From Tateyamaria pelophila (GTDB taxonomy: Bacteria; Pseudomonadota; Alphaproteobacteria; Rhodobacterales; Rhodobacteraceae), in contig NZ_JAIMIA010000012.1 of NCBI RefSeq assembly GCF_019966495.1, positions 16,307 through 80,306 on the forward strand: a stretch of DNA of 64,000 nt, read 5' to 3'. Positions 24,714-34,582 of this stretch are shown here, one piece after another. The first letter of the stretch is position 1; every line of letters starts with the position of its first letter. Below the pieces are notes generated by a model. The model had not been told where the DNA came from. It saw nothing but the letters and a program-made list of their open reading frames with translations, and did not search any database. Position numbers and translations under genes: made by a program.

Positions 24714-27569
24714 CTATTTGCCCAGCGACCACCAGCCGCGCTTTTTGGGTTTGGCTGGTTCCTCAGGCGCATCTGAGACAGGCTCCGGTATCGGATCTGG
24801 CGCAACGCGCTCTGGAACCGCTTCCACTTCAGAAGGCGTTGCTTCTGCTGTCACTGGGTCCGACGCGTCTTCGGCAACGACAACCGGCTCGGACACAGGC
24901 GGTTCCGGCACGACAACAGGCTCCGGCGCAGTCGAGGAGACCTCTTGATCAGGCGCCTGATCTGCAACCTGTTCCGAAGTGATCGTTGCGCTGGCCTCTG
25001 CTTCGGCTGCCGCCGCTTTTGCCTTCGCACTCTTGCGCGTCCGCGAGGCCCGCGGTTTGGGCGTCGGCTTTTCGGAAACCTCGTCTGATTTGGCGTCGTC
25101 AGACACCGCCTCATCCTCGGTCGGCGCCTCGGCTTTGTCGGCCTTCGCCGCACGCGCCTTTGACGGGGACTTGCTCGAACCGCGGCTGGAACTGCGAGTC
25201 CGCGTTGGCGTCTTCTTGGCCGGCGTCGCATCCGCTGATACCTCGTCCGATGCAGTCGCACCGTCCGCTTCAGTCGCAGGTTCCGACGCGGCCTCTTTCA
25301 CCGGAGCGTCACCTTGCGCTGCTGCTTCGCCATCGGCTGCATCGGCATCAGAGCCTTCCGTTGCTTCCGTCTCATCATTCTCGGCAGAGGATGATTTGCC
25401 ACGGCTCCGCCGACGCCGACGCCGTCTGCGCTTGGGCTTGGCTTCGCCATCCTCTGGCGTGGTTGTTTCGGCTTCGGCCTCGACGATGGGTGCCTCTTCG
25501 ACCTCGGCCTCCCCTTCATCAATCTCATCCATGATCGAGGTATCAACAGACACTACCGTCGCGGATGCGACCGGAACCACGCGGGTCGCCGTTTTGAATT
25601 TCTCAAGCGAAAAGTCGGGGCTCACCAGATGCGGCTCCCCTTCGATCCGGACCGACAGGCCATAGCGGGCTTCAATATGGGCGATGTGCTCGCGCTTTTG
25701 GTTCATCAGGAAGTTGGCAATGCCAACCGGAGCCTTGATCAACACCTCGCGCGACCGGCGACGGGTGCCTTCTTCTTCGATCTGGCGCAAAATCGACAGG
25801 GCGAGATTGTCGTCCGAGCGGATCAGACCGGTACCGTGACACGCCTGACAGGGCTGCGTCGTGGCCTCAATCATACCGGGGCGCAGACGCTGGCGGCTCA
25901 TCTCCATCAGGCCAAAGCCCGAAATCCGGCCGACCTGAATGCGCGCACGGTCGGTCTTGAGCTTATCCTTCATCCGCTTTTCGACGGCGGCGTTGTTGCG
26001 ACGTTCGTCCATGTCGATGAAGTCGATCACGATCAGGCCGGCAAGATCCCGCAGACGCAATTGGCGCGCCACTTCGTCGGCGGCCTCCAGATTGGTCTTG
26101 GTCGCGGTTTCCTCGATCGAGCCTTCCTTGGTCGACCGACCCGAGTTCACGTCGATGGCTACAAGCGCCTCGGTGATGCCGATCACGATATAGCCACCGG
26201 ATTTCAGCTGAACCGTCGGGTTGAACATGCCCCCCAGATAGGTTTCAACCTGATAGCGGGCAAAAAGCGGCAGGCTTTCCGTATAAAGTTTCACGTTCTT
26301 GGCGTGGGACGGCATGATCATTTTCATGAAGTCCTTGGCAATGCGGTAGCCGCGCTCGCCTTCAACGAACACTTCGTCGATATCGCGGTTATAGAGATCG
26401 CGGATCGAACGTTTGATCAGGTCGCCTTCTTCATAGATTTTCGCGGGCGCAATGGATTCCAGTGTCAGCTTGCGGATCTGTTCCCAAAGACGGAAGAGAT
26501 ATTCATAGTCGCGCTTAATCTCGGCCTTGGTGCGTTGGGCACCGGCCGTGCGCACGATCAGGCCCGCCCCGAGTGGCACGTCGATTTCGTTTGCGATTTC
26601 CTTGAGTTTCTTGCGGTCCGCGGCGTTGGTGATCTTGCGGCTGATACCGCCGCCACGGGCCGTGTTGGGCATCAAAACGCAGTAGCGACCCGCCAGCGAG
26701 AGATATGTGGTCAGGGCCGCACCCTTGTTGCCGCGCTCTTCCTTGACGACCTGCACCAACAGGATCTGACGGACCTTGATGACTTCCTGGATCTTGTAGC
26801 GACGCGGGCGCGGCTTGCGCACGGGACGAATGTCTTCGCTATCATCTTCGTCCGCGACAGATTCGATCGTCTCGTCCTTGGCAGATGCATCCGCTTTTTT
26901 GGCGACGTCGTCGTCCTCATCCGAAGGATCGGTGTCGTCCTCGACGCTTTCTTCGCTCGTGTTGGACGTGGCGGAATCCGTGCCCTCAGCTTCAGGCGTT
27001 TCGGTCTCGTCGCTATCGCTATCGGATACGTCTTCTTCCCCAGCCGCCGGCGTTTCGACGGGCGTTTCCTTAACGGTCTCCATAGGAGACGTGCCCTCGG
27101 TGTCGTCAAACGCATCCGCGGCGTCGAGGTCTATTGTCTCCATCCCGTCAATCTCAGTGGATGTCGTGGCATCATCGGATTTTATCGCGGCCGCCTTCGA
27201 CTTCGATTTCGAGGAAGAGCGGCGGCGTGACGAAGGTTTGGCTTTTTCTTCGTCCTCATCGCGCGATTTCTGCGCCTCGGCATAGGCCCGTTCTTCGGCC
27301 ATCAGCGCTTCGCGGTCCGCGACTGGAATCTGGTAATAATCCGGATGAATTTCCGAGAACGCAAGGAAACCATGGCGGTTTCCACCATAGTCCACAAAGG
27401 CCGCCTGAAGCGACGGCTCGACCCGTGTTATTTTTGCGAGATAGATGTTGCCAGCAAGCTGGCGTCTGTTTTCAGACTCAAAGTCGAACTCCTCAACCTT
27501 GTTTCCGTCCACCACCACGACGCGGGTTTCTTCCGCGTGGGTGGCATCGATAAGCATTTTCTTAGCCAT
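24714..27569 (-). CDS. rne: Ribonuclease E
   Basis: 951 residues. The S1 RNA-binding domain starts with NIYLAKITRVEPSLQAAFVDYG. It is interrupted at about 95-260 by a very acidic, low-complexity insertion, as known in alphaproteobacteria. Next comes the RNase H/DNase I-like catalytic part with IGITEALVAIDVNSGRST and LIVIDFIDMDERRN, then the Zn-link CQACHGTG. The C-terminal third is a disordered Ala/Glu/Pro scaffold with an Arg-rich patch (KRRRRRRRRSRGKS) for RNA and degradosome partners, ending PKKRGWWSLGK. It endonucleolytically starts mRNA decay and processes rRNA and tRNA. Confidence 0.97.
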   Translation of the reverse strand: MAKKMLIDATHAEETRVVVVDGNKVEEFDFESENRRQLAGNIYLAKITRVEPSLQAAFVDYGGNRHGFLAFSEIHPDYYQIPVADREALMAEERAYAEAQKSRDEDEEKAKPSSRRRSSSKSKSKAAAIKSDDATTSTEIDGMETIDLDAADAFDDTEGTSPMETVKETPVETPAAGEEDVSDSDSDETETPEAEGTDSATSNTSEESVEDDTDPSDEDDDVAKKADASAKDETIESVADEDDSEDIRPVRKPRPRRYKIQEVIKVRQILLVQVVKEERGNKGAALTTYLSLAGRYCVLMPNTARGGGISRKITNAADRKKLKEIANEIDVPLGAGLIVRTAGAQRTKAEIKRDYEYLFRLWEQIRKLTLESIAPAKIYEEGDLIKRSIRDLYNRDIDEVFVEGERGYRIAKDFMKMIMPSHAKNVKLYTESLPLFARYQVETYLGGMFNPTVQLKSGGYIVIGITEALVAIDVNSGRSTKEGSIEETATKTNLEAADEVARQLRLRDLAGLIVIDFIDMDERRNNAAVEKRMKDKLKTDRARIQVGRISGFGLMEMSRQRLRPGMIEATTQPCQACHGTGLIRSDDNLALSILRQIEEEGTRRRSREVLIKAPVGIANFLMNQKREHIAHIEARYGLSVRIEGEPHLVSPDFSLEKFKTATRVVPVASATVVSVDTSIMDEIDEGEAEVEEAPIVEAEAETTTPEDGEAKPKRRRRRRRRSRGKSSSAENDETEATEGSDADAADGEAAAQGDAPVKEAASEPATEADGATASDEVSADATPAKKTPTRTRSSSRGSSKSPSKARAAKADKAEAPTEDEAVSDDAKSDEVSEKPTPKPRASRTRKSAKAKAAAAEAEASATITSEQVADQAPDQEVSSTAPEPVVVPEPPVSEPVVVAEDASDPVTAEATPSEVEAVPERVAPDPIPEPVSDAPEEPAKPKKRGWWSLGK

Positions 27570-27915
27570 AGTCTTTCACTGCACGACGGCGCCTCTGCCC
27601 CACCCGGGGGCGCGGCAGATTTGGGATCGTGTCTATTTCGGGCGATGTGGGACGCGCGGCAGTGTGGGCCGGTTTCGGCCCCTGCGGGATGGTTTAGTGC
27701 ATCGACGCGCGTCATCGCGGTTCTTCTCCGACACGTACGCCTCGTATGGGGCGTCGTATCCGTTCATAAGCTGCACCAGACCTCGGCCTGCGTCAGCATC
27801 TCTCGGCCGTTTCCGGCCCAATCGGTCTGTGAGAGGACTTGCGGGCAGTGCCCAGCAGTTTCCGCTCGACAGCGAATCTCGTTATGCGGGAAACGTTCAT
27901 CACGTTTTGGCCCGT
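27570..27915 (-). promoter_or_regulatory. Long 5' leader of rne
   Basis: About 345 nt of non-coding sequence separate the predicted rne promoter from the rne ATG. Short plus-strand frames over this stretch look random. RNase E is known to limit its own synthesis through its 5' leader in enterobacteria. A similar role here is inference from the leader length; I have not established a fold. Confidence 0.5.
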
Positions 27916-27921
27916 CGGTTT

Positions 27922-27950
27922 AGATAAAGCCAATGTTGGTCCAATGACAA
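27922..27950 (-). promoter_or_regulatory. Promoter of rne
   Basis: Minus strand TTGTCA (27950-27945), 17-bp spacer, TTATCT (27927-27922). It sits just downstream of the HAD gene stop codon. Confidence 0.65.
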
Positions 27951-27979
27951 TGGGCAATTACACATCAGCTCTTTTGCAG

Positions 27980-28654
27980 TCATTTTTGACTTGCCCCAAA
28001 GCCGCCAAGATAGGCAACGGCCTGCCATAAATCGGATGCGATGTATTGCCCCAGGTCCGGCAAGGCGACGTGCGGTGATCGGATATCAGGAATCTGGGCG
28101 GCCCGACACCCGGCTTTCACGGCTGCGGTGATGCCGGGATCGCTGTCCTCAAACGCTGCGCAACGGGTCGGATCGACGCCCAGGGCTGCCGCCATTTCCA
28201 GATAGGGCGCCGGGTCAGGCTTGACCGCCGACACTTCGTCGCCGCCCCTGATCTGCTCAAAAAAATGCAGTAACCCTGCCACCTCAAGGTGTTCTCGCGC
28301 GCGATGCCCGTGCGTCGAGGTCACGACACCCATGCGGTGCCCTGCCTGCGCCAGTTTCTCCAGCGTGTCGCGCACGGTTGGTTTGGGCTTCACATTCACG
28401 GCCAGATCCGCCCGGACTGCGGCGTGCCAGTCTTCGTTAAACGATACGGCATGGTCATGCGAGCCGAGGTATGCGGTCAGCTTGTGCAAGGCCTTGGCCC
28501 CGCTGGTGCCGGACATTGTCATGAAAAACGCAGAGATGTCGCTCGGGTCCCGCCCCGTGGGTGCCAGCAAGTCAATCGCTTGCTGCAAATAGACCCGCTC
28601 GCTGTCCAGCAGCAGGCCGTCCATATCAAACAGAAAGGCGTCAGGGATATTCAT
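27980..28654 (-). CDS. HAD-superfamily phosphatase (beta-PGM/phosphoglycolate type)
   Basis: 224 residues from ATG 28654 (MNIPDAFLFDMDGLLLDSE). HAD motif I is FDMDGLLLDS, motif II is GVVTSTHGH, motif III Lys is in SAVKPDPAPYLEMAAAL, and motif IV is CAAFEDSDPGITAAVKAG. It has the helical cap of the subfamily I phosphatases and mutases. The substrate is unknown. Confidence 0.9.
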   Translation of the reverse strand: MNIPDAFLFDMDGLLLDSERVYLQQAIDLLAPTGRDPSDISAFFMTMSGTSGAKALHKLTAYLGSHDHAVSFNEDWHAAVRADLAVNVKPKPTVRDTLEKLAQAGHRMGVVTSTHGHRAREHLEVAGLLHFFEQIRGGDEVSAVKPDPAPYLEMAAALGVDPTRCAAFEDSDPGITAAVKAGCRAAQIPDIRSPHVALPDLGQYIASDLWQAVAYLGGFGASQK

Positions 28655-29060
28655 CGTCAAGCTCCAGCCCGGTCCGGGTCGGAGCACTTCTGGCACGAAT
28701 GACGCCCGGCTGAAACCATGTATCGCACCCTGACCGCTTTATGAGAGACCGACGCGCCGACGCGGCGAAACAGTGTCGATGATGATGGGTCATGTCAGTA
28801 AATTATTCATTGTTATCAAACCGCAGGGCGCTGTCGTTCAACCAAGATCCACGGCACGACGTTTTGAAGCTGCCAACAGCTCAGGCACCTCACATCGAGC
28901 ATCAGGCGGTTACGCCAAGCGCGTCACGTTCTTCGCAAACGGTCGGAGGGGGGCAGTCCCGCCTATGTCGATAGAATGCGCGTACCTGCCCAATATCAAG
29001 TCGGCTTGAGCGGCGCGGGCTGACCTGTCGCCCTTCCCCGCCGATCGCGCCGCGTTGGTC
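28655..29060. other. Intergenic region, nothing recognised
   Basis: About 400 bp between the dctD stop codon and the HAD start. Frames of up to 78 codons here lack ribosome sites and family resemblance. I see no RNA gene or clear terminator. Confidence 0.5.
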
Positions 29061-30395
29061 TCAGAGGTAATCGGACCTTTGCAGGCTGTATTTGGCCATC
29101 TTCTCGTTCAACGTCCGGCGTGGCAGGCAAAGCTCCTCCATCACGCTCGAGATTGAGCCTTTGTGACGCCGCATCGTGTTGTCGATCAGCATCCGCTCGA
29201 ACGCTTCGACATATTCTTTCAGCGGCTTGCCTTCGGTCGTCATCACCGGCTGCATTTCTTCGTGATCGTTCATCAGGAGCGACGCGATCGAACCCGTGCC
29301 GCGGCGGGCCTGCAACACGGCGCGTTCCGCAATATTGATCAACTGGCGCACGTTCCCTGGCCATGGGGCCTGCAACAGTTGGGCCGCCTCCTGTGCGGAG
29401 ACTTTGGGCGCATCGCAGCCGTATTCTTCGGCGAACTGATCGCTGAGGCGGGTAAACAGGGTCAGGATGTCCTCGCCCCGCTGGCGCAAGGGGGGAACAG
29501 TGATTTTCAGCGCGGCCAGTCGATAAAACAGGTCCGGGCGCAGCGCGTCCTCGGAGGTCCGTCCGGCTTCCTGCATATTGCAGATCCCGACGATGCGGGT
29601 CTCGGCCGGGGTCCCCTGCTCGTTGATGACGGAGAGCAGGCGCGCCTGAAGTCCTTCGCTGAGCGCCTCGATATCCTCGAGCACAAGCGTGCCGCCGCGC
29701 GCCTCTTCGACGGCTGGCAATTGCGCGTCTTCGGGCAGCATCGGGCCGAAGAGACGCTTTCCAAGCGCGGTCTCTTCCCAGGCAGAACAGCTGACCAACA
29801 CGAATTTCTTGCCCGCCCGGCTGCCAACGGCGTGCAGCGCATGCGCCACCAAGGTCTTGCCTGTGCCGGTCTCCCCTTCGATCAGCACATGGCCATCGGC
29901 CTGCCCCAGATCCAGGATATCTTCGCGCAGCCGGTCCATGACGGGCGAATTGCCGATCAGCTTTTTCATCAACTGACCGCCATCACTCAACTCGCGCCGA
30001 AGGGCGCGGTTGTCCATCGTCAGACGCCGTGCGCCAGTCGCCTTTTTGGCCAGTTCCGACATGCGATCCGGGTTGAAGGGCTTTTCAAGGAAATCGAAGG
30101 CGCCGACCCGCATCGCCTCAACGGCCATGGGCACATCACCGTGGCCCGTGATCATGATCACGGGAAGCGCGCTGTCGTTCCCCATCAGCTTCTTGAGGAA
30201 CTGCATGCCGTCCATGCCGGGCATCTTGATGTCGGAAATGACGATGCCGGGGTAGTCCGGACCCAACGCCTTGAGCGCGTCTTCGGCGCTGGCAAAGGTT
30301 TCGGTGTCGTACCCCGACAGGGCCAACCACTGACTGATGGATTGGCGCATGTCCTGTTCGTCATCGACGATCGCAATCTTCATGGCTTGGGTCAT
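29061..30395 (-). CDS. dctD: DctD-type response regulator lacking the GAFTGA loop
   Basis: 444 residues. The receiver domain has DD at 11-12, phospho-Asp D55 and K105. The AAA+ domain has Walker A GETGTGKT (174-181). The C-terminal Fis-type HTH is MEELCLPRRTLNEKMAKYSL. Where sigma-54 activators carry GAFTGA the sequence reads RLFGPMLPEDAQLPAVEEA, and the Walker B segment is GGTLVLEDIE instead of GGTLFLDEIE. So sigma-54 activation by the usual loop is doubtful. It is translated 15 bp after dctB, with GGGAG upstream. The C4-dicarboxylate target genes are not in the window. Confidence 0.85.
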   Translation of the reverse strand: MTQAMKIAIVDDEQDMRQSISQWLALSGYDTETFASAEDALKALGPDYPGIVISDIKMPGMDGMQFLKKLMGNDSALPVIMITGHGDVPMAVEAMRVGAFDFLEKPFNPDRMSELAKKATGARRLTMDNRALRRELSDGGQLMKKLIGNSPVMDRLREDILDLGQADGHVLIEGETGTGKTLVAHALHAVGSRAGKKFVLVSCSAWEETALGKRLFGPMLPEDAQLPAVEEARGGTLVLEDIEALSEGLQARLLSVINEQGTPAETRIVGICNMQEAGRTSEDALRPDLFYRLAALKITVPPLRQRGEDILTLFTRLSDQFAEEYGCDAPKVSAQEAAQLLQAPWPGNVRQLINIAERAVLQARRGTGSIASLLMNDHEEMQPVMTTEGKPLKEYVEAFERMLIDNTMRRHKGSISSVMEELCLPRRTLNEKMAKYSLQRSDYL

Positions 30396-30410
30396 TGATG
30401 TTCTCCCGGC

Positions 30411-32192
30411 TTATTCCGCCGCTTCAATTTTGCTGTAGGTGTCCGCATCCCCGGTCAGGATGGGGAGCTGCATTTCAAATACGGCCCCGCCTGCCTGTCC
30501 GTTTCGCGCGGTGAGCCGTCCGCCCAAATCGTTGACAATGCCGGAGGAGATGGCAAGCCCCAGACCAACGCCGTCACCCGGCTGCTTGGTGGTGTAGAAC
30601 GGCTCAAAAAGCTCATCCAGATCGGCAATCCCGGGTCCGTTGTCACGCACCGTCAGCGTCACCGTCTCCCCAACGGAAAGGATGATATCGACCTGCGGCT
30701 CTCGTTCAGATTTGGTGGCGTCGATGGCATTGCGCAAGAGGTTCACCATCACTTGTTCAATTCTGAGCCGGTCGCCCATGACCATGGCCGGGTCCGGGGG
30801 CAGCACGCGGTTGATCAGAACCCGCCGCTGGCGCAGCTGCGGCTCCATCATCGACAAGCTCGATGCCAGCGCGTCGCCCATGTTTACAGGGCTCAACGCG
30901 TCCTGACCCTTGCGGGCGTAGGACTTCAGCTGGCGGGTGATCGCCCCCATCCGTTCGATCAGATCATCGATCCGGCCAAAGCTCACGATCGCCTCTTCGG
31001 GTCGGTTGCGACGCAGCAGGAGCCGTGCCCCCGCCAGATAGGTTTTCATCGCGGCCAGCGGCTGGTTCAGCTCGTGACTGACAGCTGCGGACATCTCTCC
31101 CAGAGCGGCCAATTTCGACGACTGTTCAAGGGTTTGCTCTGCGACGGCGAGGTCTTCCTGCACCCGTTTGCGTTCGGCGATTTCTCGCTGCAACTGGGCA
31201 TTCAGATGGCGAAGCTCTGCCGACTCGCGCGCAAAGAGCGCCAGCCGCAACGCCGAACGACGGCTGAGCGCATAGAACGCCAGCGCAAGCAGGAGCGCGA
31301 ATCCCATGATCTCAAGCGCCAGAACGCCGTTCACCTTCTCGCGCACCGACGCGTAGGTGGTAAAGGACGCCATCCGCCATCCGCGAAACGGGATCCGGGT
31401 TTCAAGGCGCATCACGCCTTCGCCTTGCAGATAGGCGTCGGGCGGCAAGGCGGTCCAGTCCGCGGTGGCACGAATGGCCCGTTCAATGGCGCTTTGCGGG
31501 GTTTGACGCATGAGAGCCGCTTCTTCGGTCAACCCGCGCCAGCGTGGCTCGGTCGCCAGAACAATCTGACCGGAACTGTCCGTCACGAGCACAGCCGCGG
31601 AAATACCCGCCCAGGCCCGTTCAAACTTTTGCAGATCAACCTCGACGACAATCACGCCTAACGTGTCGCTCCCCGACGTCACCCGGCGCGAATAGGTGAA
31701 CGTGAAGCCCCCTGCCTCGCGCGGCGCGACAGTAAAGAGCGTGTCCAACGCGCGCAGCGCATCGATGAAATAAGGCTCCGAGCGATGGGTGGATCCCAGC
31801 ACATTCCGGTCGGTCGCGGCCACTGCCCGCCCGTCCCGGTCGAGCAGCATCAGGTTTGCAGCACCAATCTCTTCGACGAAGGAAATCAGCCGCTGCGAGG
31901 ATAGCTGGTAATCTGCGGAATTCAGCGCGCCGATCAGCGACGGATCACGCGCCAGCAGTTGCGGCACGATCGCACTGCGGCGCAATTCACTCAACAGGTT
32001 GCCCGAATAAAGCGCCAGACGCAGTTCAGCCCGGTTGCGCGTTGTTTCGGTAAAGCGATCAGTCAGCAGCCGGTTGGTCATCACCACCGTCACCACGGCA
32101 ACAATGGTCAAGATCCCCAACGCGAGACGCACGCGCCACCCGATGGTTCGGGTCGTTTCCGAAGCGCGTCGTTGTGCCGGTTTCACTGCCAT
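30411..32192 (-). CDS. dctB: DctB-type C4-dicarboxylate sensor histidine kinase
   Basis: About 593 residues from ATG 32192 (an in-frame ATG at 32228 is possible). A first membrane helix (about 20-45), a periplasmic double-PAS sensor (NLMLLDRDGRAVAATDRNVLGSTHR, then FTYSRRVTSGSDTLGVIVVEVDL) and a second helix (about 290-310) are followed by a coiled coil, the H-box AAVSHELNQPLAAMKTYLAG, the N-box NLLRNAIDA and the G-boxes DNGPGIAD and GVGLGLAIS. It would phosphorylate the adjacent DctD. Start 38 bp after purQ suggests read-through from the pur genes. Confidence 0.9.
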   Translation of the reverse strand: MAVKPAQRRASETTRTIGWRVRLALGILTIVAVVTVVMTNRLLTDRFTETTRNRAELRLALYSGNLLSELRRSAIVPQLLARDPSLIGALNSADYQLSSQRLISFVEEIGAANLMLLDRDGRAVAATDRNVLGSTHRSEPYFIDALRALDTLFTVAPREAGGFTFTYSRRVTSGSDTLGVIVVEVDLQKFERAWAGISAAVLVTDSSGQIVLATEPRWRGLTEEAALMRQTPQSAIERAIRATADWTALPPDAYLQGEGVMRLETRIPFRGWRMASFTTYASVREKVNGVLALEIMGFALLLALAFYALSRRSALRLALFARESAELRHLNAQLQREIAERKRVQEDLAVAEQTLEQSSKLAALGEMSAAVSHELNQPLAAMKTYLAGARLLLRRNRPEEAIVSFGRIDDLIERMGAITRQLKSYARKGQDALSPVNMGDALASSLSMMEPQLRQRRVLINRVLPPDPAMVMGDRLRIEQVMVNLLRNAIDATKSEREPQVDIILSVGETVTLTVRDNGPGIADLDELFEPFYTTKQPGDGVGLGLAISSGIVNDLGGRLTARNGQAGGAVFEMQLPILTGDADTYSKIEAAE

Positions 32193-32229
32193 GCGCGCAA
32201 GCATAGGGCGCAGGCGCGCACCGCTCAAG

Positions 32230-32898
32230 TCATACCGTTGTCAACTGGCCCGCAATTGCGCGAAAGAGCGCCTGCCCGTCCGTGCCGCCGTGGCCAGTAT
32301 CCGCCGCCCGTTCCGGATGCGGCATCATCCCAAGGACGCGGCGGTTGGAGGACAGGATCCCCGCGATATCGCGCAGTGACCCGTTCGGATTGTCCGTGTA
32401 GGAAAACGCAACCCGGTCCTCACCGATCAAAGTCTCCAGCGTGGTCTGATCGGCAAAGTAATTGCCATCATGATGCGCAATCGGAATGTCGATCACGTCG
32501 CCTGCGGTGTACCCTTCGGTATAGATCGACTGCGCGGTTTCAACCTTAAGGCCAATCGTCTTGCAGATGTATTTCAGGCCTGCGTTGCGCAACAGCGCAC
32601 CCGGCAGGATGCCCGTTTCGGTCAACACCTGAAACCCGTTGCAAATGCCCAGAACGTAACCGCCCCGGTCCGCATGCGCCTTGACGGACTGACAGATCGG
32701 TGAATTGGCCGCGATTGCGCCGCAGCGCAGGTAATCGCCAAAGGAGAACCCGCCCGGTACACCCACGATGTCGACACCGTCCGGCAGGCTGGTGTCCTTG
32801 TGCCAGACCATGGTGACATCCGCACCCGCCGCCCGGAAGGCGACGGCCAGATCCCGGTCACAGTTCGAGCCGGGAAAAACGACGACAGCCGCGCGCAT
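32230..32898 (-). CDS. purQ: Phosphoribosylformylglycinamidine synthase, glutaminase subunit PurQ
   Basis: 222 residues of the class I glutamine amidotransferase fold, with [20 protein letters not shown], the oxyanion/Cys region [20 protein letters not shown] (nucleophile Cys in GICNG) and the His/Glu end GMMPHPERA. It supplies ammonia to PurL via PurS. Its ATG shares a base with the purS TGA. Confidence 0.97.
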   Translation of the reverse strand: MRAAVVVFPGSNCDRDLAVAFRAAGADVTMVWHKDTSLPDGVDIVGVPGGFSFGDYLRCGAIAANSPICQSVKAHADRGGYVLGICNGFQVLTETGILPGALLRNAGLKYICKTIGLKVETAQSIYTEGYTAGDVIDIPIAHHDGNYFADQTTLETLIGEDRVAFSYTDNPNGSLRDIAGILSSNRRVLGMMPHPERAADTGHGGTDGQALFRAIAGQLTTV

Positions 32899-33128
32899 CA
32901 GGCCATCTCCACCCGGTAGGATTCAATCACCGTGTTGGCCAACAGCTTTTCGCACATGGCTGTCACATCGGCTTCGCTTGTGCCCTCGGCCAGATCAAGT
33001 TCGATCACCTTGCCCTGACGCACGCCGTTGACGCCATCAAAGCCCAAAGCCCCCAGAGCATGGCGCACCGCTTCACCTTGCGGATCCAGCACACCAGTCT
33101 TCAGCATCACATGTACGGTCGCCTTCAT
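32898..33128 (-). CDS. purS: Phosphoribosylformylglycinamidine synthase subunit PurS
   Basis: 76 residues from ATG 33128 ([21 protein letters not shown]), with [22 protein letters not shown] and [18 protein letters not shown]. It bridges PurQ and PurL in the FGAM synthase complex. The longer frame upstream has no family match. Confidence 0.96.
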   Translation of the reverse strand: MKATVHVMLKTGVLDPQGEAVRHALGALGFDGVNGVRQGKVIELDLAEGTSEADVTAMCEKLLANTVIESYRVEMA

Positions 33129-33185
33129 GTCTTGCCCTTCGTTTTTCCAAAAATAGTCGATTTGCCCGCGCAGAGACGCCAAGCC

Positions 33186-33947
33186 TCAGTTGATGAGCGT
33201 CGGTTTCGTCACGGGAGGCGTGTTCTTGGGCAACACGCCCAAACGGCGCGCCACTTCCGTGTAGGCATCCGTCAGGCTGCCCAGATCACGGCGGAACACG
33301 TCCTTGTCGAGTTTTTGACCGGTTTCGATATCCCACAAACGGCAACTGTCCGGGCTGATTTCGTCCGCGATGATCAGGCGCATGAAATCGCCGTCATAAA
33401 CGCGGCCAATCTCGATCTTGAAGTCCACCAGACGAATTCCAACCGCCAGCATCACGCCGGACAGGAAGTCGTTTACGCGCAGTGCGAGGCTCAGGATATC
33501 GTCCATGTCCTGCTGGCTGGCCCAGCCAAAGGCTGCGATATGTTCCTCAGTGACCAGCGGATCGCCCAGCTTGTCATCCTTGTAACAGTATTCGACGATG
33601 GGGCGCGGCAACTGTGTACCTTCCTCGATCCCGAGGCGCGTGCTCATCGTGCCCGCCGCATAGTTGCGCACGATCACTTCCAGCGGAATGATCTCGCAGG
33701 AGCGCACCAGTTGCTCGCGCATGTTGAGGCTTTTGATGAAATGTGTCGGCACGCCGATCTGGCCGAGACCGGTCATGAAAAACTCGCTCAGGCGGTTGTT
33801 GAGAACACCCTTGCCTTCGATCACGTCTTTCTTCTGCGCGTTGAAGGCGGTGGCGTCATCTTTGAAATACTGGACGATGGTGCCCGGCTCGGGTCCTTCA
33901 TAGAGGATCTTGGCCTTACCTTCATAAATCTTTTTGCGTCGCGCCAT
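33186..33947 (-). CDS. purC: SAICAR synthetase PurC
   Basis: 253 residues from ATG 33947 (AAAGGA upstream). Features are [47 protein letters not shown], the signature [10 protein letters not shown] and [12 protein letters not shown]. It condenses CAIR with aspartate using ATP. It is first in the purC-purS-purQ run. Confidence 0.97.
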   Translation of the reverse strand: MARRKKIYEGKAKILYEGPEPGTIVQYFKDDATAFNAQKKDVIEGKGVLNNRLSEFFMTGLGQIGVPTHFIKSLNMREQLVRSCEIIPLEVIVRNYAAGTMSTRLGIEEGTQLPRPIVEYCYKDDKLGDPLVTEEHIAAFGWASQQDMDDILSLALRVNDFLSGVMLAVGIRLVDFKIEIGRVYDGDFMRLIIADEISPDSCRLWDIETGQKLDKDVFRRDLGSLTDAYTEVARRLGVLPKNTPPVTKPTLIN

Positions 33948-34096
33948 GGGCGTCCTTTCGCTGCTGGCGGGCTGCGAGTCTGCCCGACCTGTGGCCCTCT
34001 TAAGCAATCAGAGGATATGCCGCAAGCAAAGGGGTTGTACACAAGCGGCTCCCCCCGCATATCTTACACGAAAGACACCTGCAGGAGATTTTGCCG

Positions 34097-34414
34097 ATGA
34101 GCACCTTTGACGACCGTGAAAACGCTTTTGAGAACAAGTTCGCACATGATGCGGAAATGCAGTTCAAGGCGGATGCCCGCCGCAACAAACTGCTCGGTCT
34201 CTGGGCCGCAGAGCTTATGGGCAAATCTGCCGAAGACGCTGCAGACTACGCCAAGGAAGTCGTGAAATCCGATTTCGAAGAAGCGGGGCACGAAGATGTC
34301 TATCGCAAAGTGTCGGGCGATCTCGGTGATCTGGCTTCCGAGGCCACCATTCGCGCGAAAATGGCTGAATTGATGGCCCAGGCGAAGGCTCAACTGATGT
34401 CAGAACTTAAATAA
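34097..34414 (+). CDS. F1F0-ATPase inhibitor zeta subunit (DUF1476)
   Basis: 105 residues from ATG 34097 (AGGAG upstream). FDDRENAFENKFAHDAEMQFKADARRNKLLGLWAAE is the hallmark of alphaproteobacterial zeta proteins, whose N-terminal segment blocks F1 rotation and so ATP hydrolysis. It is followed by its own terminator. Confidence 0.93.
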   Translation: MSTFDDRENAFENKFAHDAEMQFKADARRNKLLGLWAAELMGKSAEDAADYAKEVVKSDFEEAGHEDVYRKVSGDLGDLASEATIRAKMAELMAQAKAQLMSELK

Positions 34415-34450
34415 AACAAAGCGTTACCACCTTCTCATAATGTGATTCCG

Positions 34451-34485
34451 GCGCGTGAAACCACTTTTGGTTTTGCGCGCTTTTT
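34451..34485 (+). terminator. Rho-independent terminator after the zeta subunit gene
   Basis: GCGCG/CGCGC and AAACC/GGTTT stems with a 2-nt internal mismatch, followed by TTTTT. Confidence 0.8.
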
Positions 34486-34582
34486 ATGTTTATCTCCTGC
34501 ATTTCAGCGATCTGATTAAGCTTTGGATCATCCGGTGCCGCTATGTTCCAAATCGAAATACAAGGTATCGGGGCGGGTGATC

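Noticed and set aside
25629..27230. 533-codon plus-strand frame
   Set aside because: Antisense shadow of rne; no motifs or ribosome site.
30411..33947. Functional link between pur genes and dctBD
   Set aside because: They are in the same direction with short gaps, but nothing beyond read-through supports a shared function.
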